Below are positions 1-9,310 of a stretch of DNA of 64,000 nucleotides, piece after piece. Location: NCBI GenBank assembly GCA_977006965.1, contig OZ345372.1:2170001-2234000 (forward strand), given 5' to 3'. Under the pieces are notes generated by a model. The model made no database searches, was not told where the DNA came from, and saw only the letters and a program-made list of their open reading frames with translations. Source of the stretch: Phymatolithon calcareum (taxonomy: Eukaryota > Rhodophyta > Florideophyceae > Hapalidiales). The translations under genes were made by a program, and so were the position numbers. Every line of letters starts with the position of its first letter. Within the stretch, counting starts at the first letter, position 1.

Positions 1-188
1 CTTGTCACCATGTAGGACAAAAGAGAAAGACAAAATCATGCAGTCGAGATGTGTTCTTTGAGAAGGTCATGGGTGTGCGGGGAGAAAAGAAAGGCATACC
101 TCCAAGGCAAGACACGGGCAGGACTGGCGCGGATAAATACCGAATAAAAGAATTTGCAACGGAAGAAATTCGCTGAGCGCGGAGTCGG

Positions 189-704
189 TTGCACGCCTTA
201 AATGCCATTGCTGGTAGTGTCGGTAAGCGCCAACAGTTTCGGTGCTTTAGAGAGGTCATCGCACGAGAACAGCTCGGCTGTATGCACCGTCGGCTTCTTC
301 GCTATGCAGTTCACAGGATTTTCACTCATGAAAAGCGAGCTCTTCAAATAACAAAGATAAAAGATGCCTGGTGGAAGCGATGGGATGCATATAAAGTGGA
401 GCTGATACACCAAGAGAAATGGAAACCAAGAGCAAATGGGTCAGGCGATAAGCTGGAAAATCCAGGATAATAATTCTTCCTAAAGTTGTCTGCCGATTCT
501 GTGCGAGATGTAAACTCTCAAAAAGACAAGCATGGGATCAGTTTCGCACGCAAGGCAATGTTTCAGATGGGGATGTCTCTCAACTATAATGCCGTCACCG
601 GAAAGTCCACTAAGTGGGAAGAAGCCCTGCTCTTTTCAAATCTTCAAGAAAAAATCGCGAAGCACCGCAATCATTTCAATGGCGATCCCGTCAACTCTGA
701 ATGA
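189..704 (+). pseudogene. DDE transposase remnant, C-terminal part (copy 1)
   Basis: One reading frame runs through the region and is broken by two adjacent TAA codons at 468-473. Downstream of the stops the frame reads FFLKLSADSVRDVN, then ARKAMFQMG. The block before the stops (IKDAWWKRWDAYK, then KLENPG) has a counterpart in the minus-strand copy at 5954-6538, whose upstream part carries a DDE-type WCDN motif. Each TAA is one substitution from a Lys codon, the residue type expected between NPG and FFLK. I infer the C-terminal end of a pogo/Tigger-like DDE transposase. The 5' part is absent or outside the window. Confidence 0.6.
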
Positions 705-3111
705 TCTCCAAATATCATTTCTTGATAGCACATTTACACAATAATCAATAAACCAACAAAACTCTCATCATGACACACATATTGGGCCTCAGAGCTCTTA
801 AGAAGTTCGACTATCAAGATTATTTCTGAACTTACCTTAAATAGCCTGGATTGAAAATCAACCTGTTCTAGGTTAATTAGCGTTCTTGATCTAAATATCC
901 TAGTTCAATATTATCCTGTACCAGGTCAAATACAGTGATCAGTGTACCTGACCTGTGTCTTTCTGCGCGATGCGCTTTACGCAGAAGTGAGGAAGCGCTC
1001 TGTAAGGAAATCTGATAGAGATCAAGGCGCCATGTGCCGCGGACGAGAATAGACGATGTGGTAAGTGCAGAACCTCCTGGGAAGAGCCGTAGTTTAATAA
1101 AATCGGGAAAATAGTCCAGAGGTCAATCTTTTAGCTCCGGAAGAGGTCACACAATGGCGTCGAAATTCTGGTACCACTATTAGACTCCACTTTACAAGAT
1201 CTTGAAGAGTATATTGCTCAATACATGTTCTTCATTTGATACGGCTTGTAAAACATATATTTCTCGTGTTTCATGCACTTGTCATGTTCCGCAGTTGAGG
1301 AATCACTACCACGATCTCAGTTCTAATTAAGTCCGCAGAGAAAGTTCCTGGTCCATTGATAGCATAATATTTCTGAAAAGACAAGATTTTGATTCGTGAT
1401 GTAACTTGCTTGTAGGAAAGCAAAAATTAATCTATCAAAAAATATTCTAAAAGACAATTATTTTCAAATAGATCTCAGCGGCGATCCATCGAGCTGTACG
1501 AACGCAAATTAGCACTCTTCTTGGTTGAGCGTCCATAGCAGAGACTCTTAAATAAATAATTTTGAATGCGAATCATTTACCGCACTAAGCAGTGAGGATG
1601 AAAGAGAGACGATACCAAACTCTCTGCGCGAGATGGCTTGTAGGTCACTTTCTAAGAAATCCTCCGAGATTGGTAGAATAAATGAGCAATCAAGGAGCAC
1701 GTGCAGTTAGACCACTCAATAGTATCCTGAAAAAGCATTCATGGACTCACTCCTACTAAACAGAATGACGTGCCCAAGGTGCTGATGAGAACTTCGCAAT
1801 TTGGATTAAAGCCACTGATGAATCGATTCTAGTCTATTACATGCCAAGAGAGGTGCCGACTTTCCTCAAGTTGGAACACATTGCATGTTCTCAATAAATC
1901 AACTTAATTATGAATTTAATCATTTTGGGAAGCTTACAGTAAAGAAGCACATTTTCTTAATTGTGTCCATCTTCATGTGCAGGCCGATTGCTACGATGCT
2001 GAGATTCGAGCATCTGATCAGAGATTAGTTTGAGACCTTTCATTCTAGCTTTTAGACGCATTTTCAATTCAGACCCCAGGCCACAGCTGCCCAGTTAACT
2101 ACACAATGCTGCATCCGATGTCTTTTTAAAACCTGGAATCCATTGTAGGAATTCGAAGCTGTTTCAAATTCTTGCAGCCCCTGACTAGCTCCCCTTCAAA
2201 TTTGAGATCATCTGCCAATCTCTTAAGGAAAAAACACACTACATTATCAATCCCAGGACAGTTATGATGAACAGTCCGATCACGTTGTAGAATCTGATTT
2301 CCCTGATCTTCGAACAAATAAATTTTATTGAGAATTTCCCATACTGACATTCGCGTCTTCTGCATATATATATGTAAAAATCTATAATAAAGCAGGTGAA
2401 TGAACGCCAACACTCACATACTTCAATCTAGATCTGAGTATAGGCTGATGCAACTGAATCCATGCACAAGGAGACAAGCTACTATTTGGGTCAAATGTGT
2501 ATATTAGATACTTAGAACCAGATCAAAAGTTTCATATTTGTCTTTATGAAGAATACCAGTAAGAATCAGGACTCAGGAATACGCAGTGTCGGCAATTTTT
2601 AAATCTGCCAGGATCCTGAGAGCGCCCAGGCACTGTGTGAGGGATAGCTAATTCAGTACAGTTTCTCACAGTGTGTCAGGCATTCGAATTGAGCGCGTTT
2701 TTTGCCAAGAGACGAGCAATGATTAGCCTTCCATATATTTCACATCAGACAATGGGGCCTTCCTCAAAACACGAAAACGGGATTTGTGCATACTAAGCTG
2801 TCACGTTTGGGCACCTGTCACGTTATGTGCAGTCGCAAACGCATTTTTTCTCACTGGGGCCTTCCTGAAACACAAAATAAGACATGACGTATTTGGGGAG
2901 AGCGTGACTGATTTTTATGCTTTTTAACCCCTGTGTGATCTGAAACACCAAATTTTGCGCGCGTCATCGGTACTAAAGATTGTAATTCCCACCGCGGAAG
3001 TGGGTTGGAAGTTTCCACTTCTACAGTAATGACCACAATTAGTGCGTACCGCACTAATCAGGAACCTGGTATACTACTTAGGAACCCGCACTAATAGTTG
3101 TGACCAACAAT
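705..3111. other. AT-rich gene-free stretch
   Basis: No reading frame here has recognisable domains. The stretch contains one decayed repeat (annotated separately) and a small perfect hairpin at 3038-3058 (ATTAGTGCG, 3-nt loop, CGCACTAAT) just outside the left end of the Tigger element. Otherwise I see nothing. Confidence 0.5.
1585..1915 (+). repeat. Decayed copy of the 27.4-kb repeat family
   Basis: The segment can be aligned with 27430-27720. Both read roughly LCARW-VGHF-RNPP, then QGA-AVR-LNSI, in translation, and both end in a tail of the form TTCTCAATAAATCNACTTAATTA (here at 1887-1915). This copy has stop codons and small indels. A third tail of the same type lies near 25490-25530. The shared AATAAA-containing 3' end suggests a retroelement. 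The protein family is not recognised. Confidence 0.5.
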
Positions 3112-3113
3112 TA

Positions 3114-3134
3114 CAGGGGGTCCTCGGATTAAGG
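3114..3134 (+). repeat. Left terminal inverted repeat of the Tigger element
   Basis: It is an exact reverse complement of 5836-5856 and is preceded by TA at 3112-3113. The inner sequence TCGGATTAAGG is repeated about 25 bp further in. Confidence 0.9.
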
Positions 3135-3495
3135 GTGCTCCATGTTAGGGGCTGATTCGGATTAAGGGTCAATTTCAGCCAAATATGATATTTCTAGTGT
3201 GAACACCAGTAGTTAGTGCAGTGCCCATAAATCTCAAAGCTCAGATCATTGGATTGGCTGAGTTTTAAAGTTCTCGACAAAAACCCAGATAAACATTTCT
3301 GCCATGAAGAGAAGTTTACAGAAAAATTACGGATACTACACAAAGAAACTTATTTCTAGTAAATTTTCAAGGATTGTCCATACATTTGTGCGTATGGTTG
3401 AGGAAGCTTATGACATCATCAAAGTTGAACGTTATTTCCATTCTTAAGTAGCTCACTCTCCCATCACACACACCGCACCACATCAGCAATTAGCC

Positions 3496-5172
3496 ATGGC
3501 GGGTCCAGTCACCAAGCCCGGTCGTCGAAATCTCACACGTGGCGAGAAACTACAAGTCATTCGCTTCTTGGACCGTGACTTTGGGATTCAAAAAGCGGCT
3601 CTTCGCTTTAACATCGGCACGTCCACTGTCCAGCGTATCAAACAAAGCCGAGAATTTTTGCTTTCCCAGCATGAGGAAGGACTGAGTCCTGAATCAAAGC
3701 GCCAGTGGAAAGCTAAGCACCCAATTATTGACGAGAAGGTCAATCAATTCGTTTGCTTTGTTCGTGCCCAGCGTTTGCCTGTCACGCTCGGTCTAATTCA
3801 AGAGCGTGCCAAAATGACCGCAACCGCCGAAGGGATAACCGAATTTAAGGCTTCACGGGGCTGGGTTCAAAAATTTCTTCGTCGAAACAAAGTCCAGCCT
3901 TCGTTTAAACTGCACGAGAAGGGCGATGCAGCAATGCCTCCATATCATGCTGAAAGTATGGAAGAAATCCGCCAAATCGCATCCCAGTATAATCCAACAA
4001 ACATATAAAACCAGGATGAGTCGGGCCTGCTCTACCGTATGGGGCCATCAAGAACGTGTCTAACCGCTGATGAGCCCCGTGCAGCCACACGTGGAACTGA
4101 GTTTCAGAGATGGAGGCAGAGACTTACAATCGTGTTTTGCGTTAACGCGGATGGCAGTCACAAGCTCCCTATGAAATACATCGGTAAATCCGTTGTACCG
4201 GTATGCTTCAGAGACCATTCCACTTGCGTGTCACGTTACAGCTCTCAGTCAAATGGACGGATGGATACTGAAGGATTCATGGCGTGGATTCATTGGTGGT
4301 ACGGAGAAGTGAAAAACGTTTCGAACGGCCCGTGGCTTCTGATTATGGACAATTGTGGAGATCATGTCAACGTTCCTCTACCTGGTGTTCGCATTGAGTT
4401 TTTACCGAAAAATTGCACAGCTGCCTATCAACCGCTGGACAAGGGACTCATCTCTCAGTCCAAGATTCGGTATCGGTCCTTATTACTAAGCGAGATAATT
4501 GATATTATATCTCGAATGCAGTCCTCAAATCACTCTTTCAAAGAAAACAGTGGCAGAGGTCGTTGGGGACTTCGTGAAGGACAACTTCCTCACGTCGCTG
4601 ACGCTATGCGATTGATGGACCAATCATGGGGCTCTACAACGCAGTCAGCAATTATCAATTGCTGGATGAACAGTTGCTGTCTTCCTCAGACACATATTGA
4701 CACACTGAAACGTATTGTTGGCGGTCACGAGGAGCTCATCGACCTTACTCAAACGATACCCAGAGAAGATGCCGTCGCTATTGACACGTCGCGGTCGGTT
4801 ATTGCGATGTCCTCTATACCTGACACTCCCCTTAACGAGTTTCTCAATGATTTGGTGGATATTGAGACTGCGGATGACATGCTGAAAGCTCTCAACAGTC
4901 CAGCTCCGCTTCCTGGTCGACTTCAGATGTTTACAGCTGAGACCGATATACAGACGCTATTTGATACGGCAGTCAGAGAATCATCTCATACCCAAGAAAA
5001 CATTGAAGAGGTTCCACTTTTTATTCAAGAGTGTGACAGTGCCATCAAAATGCTCGAAGTTCTTCAGAGTCAGTCCTCTAATCTCATAGCAGATGAGTCA
5101 TTTAGAAATGTTTTAATGAAAGCGTTAGACCGTGCTAACGAACTGCGACGTAATCATAGTATCAGTCAGTAA
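3496..5172 (+). pseudogene. Tigger/CENP-B-like DDE transposase with one in-frame stop
   Basis: The ATG at 3496 opens a 559-codon frame with a single TAA at 4006-4008. In order it encodes: an N-terminal helix-turn-helix (about residues 10-55, RGEKLQVIRF then STVQRIKQSR); a second CENP-B-type DNA-binding domain (about 75-145, with FKASRGWVQKFLRRNK); and a DDE nuclease. The presumed catalytic Asp residues are D174 (NQDESGL), D285 (IMDNCGDH) and D315 (YQPLDKGL), with spacing normal for Tigger. The stop replaces the Tyr usual in the I-Y-N-x-D-E motif, a one-base change (TAT/TAC to TAA) three codons before the first catalytic Asp. A Ser/Glu/Asp-rich tail follows. The protein would bind the terminal repeats and cut and paste the element. 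It is either a recent pseudogene or depends on readthrough. Confidence 0.85.
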
Positions 5173-5487
5173 TGTCGATTGGAATAAAACCTTCATTTCT
5201 TGTTTAAGTTGATTATGTCCTTTAAACTATAGTTAAAGTTTGAGGCTGCTTTTTATAAGCATTAAATCCAGCTTTGAGAGAATTATCATCTCTAAGTACT
5301 ACTAGGAATGATATTTTAGTGAAAATTTAGCTCAAAAATTATAAAAGTAGATTTTAGACGTAAGCTATCCATCTGGCGACATTCTCAATGAGTGGCGTTT
5401 ATCTGAGCTGACGTGATGTGATTGAGCATTTCCCGAACATTCCTCTTTGGATCTCGCGTATAAGACAAATTAATGTCTGTTCCGCCC

Positions 5488-5560
5488 CTGCGTAGAAGAT
5501 TGAACCCGAGACCTCATGACTCATCACTGGGCACAGATAACCGACTATCCAGATTCCCGG
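5488..5560 (-). other. tRNA-like segment with A- and B-box resemblance
   Basis: The minus strand contains TGGATAGTCGGTTATC, which matches an A box and can form a 4-bp D-arm (GATA/TATC). About 35 nt later comes GGGTTCAATC, a good B box and T-loop. The acceptor and T stems do not pair well, so this is not a functional tRNA gene. It could be the head of a tRNA-derived SINE that inserted into the Tigger element. Confidence 0.35.
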
Positions 5561-5835
5561 AATTTATGCGAGTCTATTCGGCTACGTTGTTGTTTCAATG
5601 GAAGTAACGATTTATATATAAATTGAACTGCTTCCAAGTACATCAGCGTGAAGCGTGTCGAGAATTTAGCGTATTTCGGAAGGGGAACCTTTTAAAAATT
5701 TACAGTCAATATTTTAATTATTGTTGTGCACTGGTCTTAATATTTGTCTAGTTCTCCGTGCCACGTGGCTAATTTTGTCATAGCCGTGATTCGAAATAAG
5801 GGGTGATTCGGATTAAGGGTTTGTTGCAACACGAT

Positions 5836-5856
5836 CCTTAATCCGAGGACCCCCTG
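5836..5856 (-). repeat. Right terminal inverted repeat of the Tigger element
   Basis: It is an exact reverse complement of 3114-3134 and is followed by TA at 5857-5858. Confidence 0.9.
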
Positions 5857-5953
5857 TAGTGCGCCAGGTTTATAGAAACACTATTCTCGCCAGAAAGACG
5901 AGAGATAAGAAAAAAAGTACTTATTGCTATTAAAAGACGACCGAGTGAATAAA

Positions 5954-6538
5954 TTATACATCTTCCTGTATGTTCTCGAACTTCTCTCCAAGATCTGGTA
6001 CTGGCTCCTCTTCGAAATGCACTTTAGGCTCACGGACAATCTCTTGCAACTCTCTTTTCAACTGCGACACTTTCCACACCCCGTTTTCCATACCGAGACC
6101 GCATTGGAGCACTGCTTTTCTGGCCATGGTCATTCCATTCGTGTCTTTGATATTGTTAACTTCTCGAATAACATCAGCAGCCACCCGCAAGAAATAACCG
6201 TTCCCGGGATTTCTCAAGGCTCCTGAGCTCCTTCCATCCCGCCGGCCCGAGTCCTTGAAACCATTACCGCTCATGATCTGATTCAATTTTCGCTTCTCCC
6301 ACTTCTCTCTCCAAACAGACTTGATTTTGGCTCTTACAAAAGAATAAGCATTGTCACACCATATGTGCCTCTTCCTCCCTGATTGTCCTGAACAATGTTG
6401 AGCGCGGCGCTCTTGAAGCCATTCGACACAAAGACGTTGATTGATGAATCCACTTTTGATTGTGCGATAAGAAACGCCGGGTACATTATCTGGAACACCG
6501 CGTATGGGATAGCTGGAGTTCTCTTTCTGAAAAATCAT
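5954..6538 (-). pseudogene. DDE transposase remnant (copy 2)
   Basis: The 194-codon minus-strand frame starts at an ATG at 6538. It reads YPIRGVPDNVPGVSYRTIKS, GFINQRLCVEWLQERR, then RHIWCDNAYSF, which resembles the middle of a DDE nuclease domain: a strand-turn-substrate motif, a W-L helix, then D-N. The sequence then passes straight to VRAKIKSVWREKWEKRK, so the usual linker with the last catalytic Asp seems to be missing. The tail (LRVAADVIREVNN, ARKAVLQCGLGM) matches copy 1 at 189-704. The frame is open, but the gap makes activity unlikely. Confidence 0.6.
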
Positions 6539-6539
6539 A

Positions 6540-7826
6540 AAAGGAACTTGGCAAAAGAGAATTCTGGAGATTACTGGAGTGATGGCGTCAATGGAAATGG
6601 ATTCTTGAAGATTGAGCCGGACATTGGTTAGGCTGTTCCAAATGTTACTACCACACCCGCCACTTTGACACAGGCTCAGAGGCGACTGAACACTACAAGC
6701 TCGAGCCCGGGAAGCGAGAATGTAACGGAAGTTCTATACCGTATTCGTGATGAAGTCCACTGTTCGCGTGAAGAAAATTTGCACTGGAATCGGGAGAATG
6801 CAGAGGAGCTTAATGGGCGGTTCAGATCAACGAATGGTTCTATTTCCAATGATGTAGACGAACAAAATACTATAGAAGACTTTGAGGTATCTCCTTGTTC
6901 CTTACACTACAGCTATGGCGAAGGAGCAATGATTGCAATTGGATTGCTCAAGCAATGCAAGTGCACGAAAATTCTTGCGATAAATCATCCACTCCAACAG
7001 TGAGATGGTTTATGGCAGACGGGAAAGCTCGAGACAATCCGGTCACAGCCAAATATCCCCCAGAAGTGCAATAAATCAGCACGGGTCCTTTAACGAAAAG
7101 GAAAGCGTGGTACGATAAGATATCTTTTATCTCAATATTTGTAGTTTTCGTCCAGCTCAATCAGAATTTCACGATTCCGTCGTTTACTACGAAGAGCATT
7201 AGATAGGGCATTGGCTAACTAATTATAATTGAAAAAGCAGCTTTTCCATTTGCCGGTCGTAAAAGCCCAATTCCATTATTACAGCTACCTCTATTTTATA
7301 AAGAGGGTCCGACACAACTCGAAAGCTGGTTTTCATTCTTGACGAGCTCGAAACTACGTTTGTACGAATTCGAATGCCACATCTCGAACATTGAGAATCT
7401 CTGGGTCTTACGATTCTACAATTATAACAGCTTTCTTTCCAGGAAAAATCTATATCGAAAATAAATAGAATTGGTCGACTGGGGCATATCGCTGACGTTG
7501 CGAGAGCACAGAACATTGATAATAACAAGGCAGAGAGCGTAATAGTGTGCGTCGACGAGAAGTGCAAGTTGCCGAGAGCGCGTTGACGGTGCGAAAACGA
7601 TTCAGAAAAGGATAATCGAAGTAATAAAACTGCCGCTGTTACTGCGAATCGGGCCTTGTTGTCGTGATTCTTGTAATTTCGAATCGGAGCTCTTCGGCGA
7701 ACACGGTAATGTTCAGGCGAAGTTGAACCGAATCGTCCCACCCAGGATTTGGGAACCCTTCCGTGTGGAAGAGAAAACGCCCAATCCAAGAGCAGCACGT
7801 CCTGATTACCCCAGGCGAAAGGTATA
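6540..7826. other. No recognisable gene
   Basis: Overlapping frames on both strands (a 191-codon minus-strand frame at 7223-7798 is the longest) show no recognisable domain, and their composition does not favour either strand. The part next to 6540 may still belong to the decayed DDE element. Confidence 0.4.
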
Positions 7827-8151
7827 TGTGATATCTAACGCGCCTAGTGATGCACAGCGCACAATTTGTGGCTTACCCTCTTTGGATTGGTTCGTTTTAG
7901 TTGTTCTCTGTTGGCCTCTGCTACTTCGGCGCTAGGCGCCAGCGGTATTTATACCCGCGAGTGTAGTGTTTGTTGCAACCTAGAATTTGCGTGTCCATGC
8001 AGGAGACCAAGTTAATAGCAAAAAGTAAAAGCTCTAAATATGTGCCGCACAATTAGACCACGTAATCGTCTATCAATGATACAGCTATAAATCGTACCAG
8101 GCACAAATTCATTGCTCAACATCGCCCAGTGTCCGACTTTGTCCCTCGACA
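7827..8151 (-). repeat. Probable 3' LTR of a copia-like retrotransposon
   Basis: On the minus strand this segment starts TGTCGAGGG directly after a purine-rich tract, and it can end at ATATCACA, giving the usual TG...CA borders. It contains a TATA box (TATTTATA on +, 7946-7953). It lies about 95 bp downstream of an RNase H domain, as in Ty1/copia elements. The inner border is certain to a few bases; the outer end is a guess. No second LTR copy was seen in the window. Confidence 0.5.
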
Positions 8152-8172
8152 CTCACTCTTTTTCTTTTTGCG
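8152..8172 (-). other. Polypurine tract of the copia-like element
   Basis: On the minus strand the tract reads GCAAAAAGAAAAAGAGTGAG, immediately before the TGTCGAGGG start of the LTR. This is the position and composition expected of a plus-strand primer. Confidence 0.5.
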
Positions 8173-8244
8173 GAACGATTTAGGACCGTTTTGAAATATC
8201 ACAAGCCCATCCTTCAGCTTTAAACTCAATGTAATTTGTGCTCA

Positions 8245-8800
8245 TTACTTTTCGCAAGGATGTGAATCAGCGAGAAGCCTGTCACATGTGAGTCCATCAG
8301 CAGGGTTAGTTTTGCCAGGAATCCAACCCATGAACCGTATCTCTCCATTCTTGTGCGATTGCCTAAGTGCATTGGCATCAATCTGCAATCGTTTCTCAAG
8401 AGTGTTTGCGTTCTTGATAATGGTGCTAAAAACATTTTTAGAGCCAACAAGTACATTCAGAGGAACATCTGCATCCAAAGCCTCTTCAAGAGTATGCTTG
8501 ACAATGTATTAAGAGTCAAAACCATAAACAAGAGCAAGCAGCTCAGAAGCCATGACATATCTCGTCACACGACGACAGCGAGCAGATCCATAGTGTAAAA
8601 TTTTACACTTTCCAGAATTATCTGCCAGAAGAAGAACAAATGGGGTAGGGCCATGCGCACTAAGCTGAAACAGAAGACGGAACAGAAACGGGAAGGCTTG
8701 CTGTTTTCCTTTCTTTTCACGAGGAGACAAGGGCAAGGAGACGAGTGAAGAAGGAAGTCAATGGGGACGGGATACAGTCTCGTTAGACGCGTACTCATAT
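8245..8800 (-). pseudogene. Copia-type RNase H domain remnant
   Basis: The minus-strand frame includes CRRVTRYVMASELLALVYGF, one in-frame TAA near 8507-8509, then VPLNVLVGSKNVFSTI, KRLQIDANALRQ and RFMGWIPGKTNPADGLT. These are the hallmark blocks of the C-terminal RNase H of Ty1/copia polyproteins: the S-R-R-V-T-R and E-x-x-A-L block, the D/G-S-K block, the L-x-I-D helix, and W-I-P-G-x-x-N-P-A-D. The stop, the Gly in place of Asp before S-K, and the missing reverse transcriptase mark it as dead. It ends 73 bp before the polypurine tract. Confidence 0.75.
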
Positions 8801-8829
8801 GCTGGCTTGATAAAAGCTTTGGATACCCT

Positions 8830-9310
8830 GATTCCAGTTTTCAGTGCTACACTCTCTTCATGTAGTGCCTAGGTTGCTCTTGAGCCGTATTTGTGCGCTT
8901 GCGCTTTTCAATCGCTCCAGAAGCTTGTCACACGAGTTCTGTTTGCGTCAATTGTCGTGCGGAGATATCTACAGTTCGTCGTATTTCAACTTCATCGTCT
9001 GCCTGTAGGATGGTTTTCCGATCCTTCGACGTGAACGTATGACTGAACATTTAGGGTCGACCACGTCATTCGATAGACCTTTTCCCATTCGGAGTATCCT
9101 GGAGCATTTCTTGCCGTTCTTCTTCGTTCGTTGCCAATAGTATGACGTTATCGGAAAACATGTTCAAACGAAGGCTCACATTATAATCATTGAGTTTAAT
9201 GGCTTTTATTCTTTCTTCCACGGTATCCAGGAGGATGCCGACCAGACTGGGGCTGTTGGCGTACTCCGCGATCGCTTGTTTATGCGCGGACTCAATCCCG
9301 ACTTGTAACC
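8830..9310 (-). pseudogene. LINE reverse transcriptase fragment
   Basis: A minus-strand frame with frameshifts reads VSLRLNMFSDNVILLATNEE then ERQEML, and further on TSKDRKTILQADDEVEIRR. This matches the palm region of non-LTR reverse transcriptases (F-A-D-D-V followed by an E-L-Q helix). The catalytic motif is altered to FSDNV. It directly abuts the copia RNase H remnant, so one element probably inserted beside or into the other. Confidence 0.55.

Larger units (their letters stand above)
3114..5856 (+). mobile_element. Tigger/pogo-type DNA transposon, nearly intact
   Basis: The element is bounded by a perfect 21-bp terminal inverted repeat (CAGGGGGTCCTCGGATTAAGG at 3114-3134 and its reverse complement at 5836-5856). 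TA dinucleotides flank it at 3112-3113 and 5857-5858, the target duplication expected of the Tc1/mariner-pogo superfamily. It carries a single transposase reading frame (3496-5172) of normal length for Tigger proteins. The motif TCGGATTAAGG recurs inside each end (about 3158-3168 and 5810-5820). About 660 bp of non-coding DNA follow the transposase and include a tRNA-like segment. Confidence 0.85.

Noticed and set aside
5488-5560. Functional tRNA gene
   Set aside because: A and B boxes are present, but acceptor and T stems do not pair.
7223-7798. 191-codon minus-strand gene
   Set aside because: No domain, no composition signal, equally open frames on the other strand.
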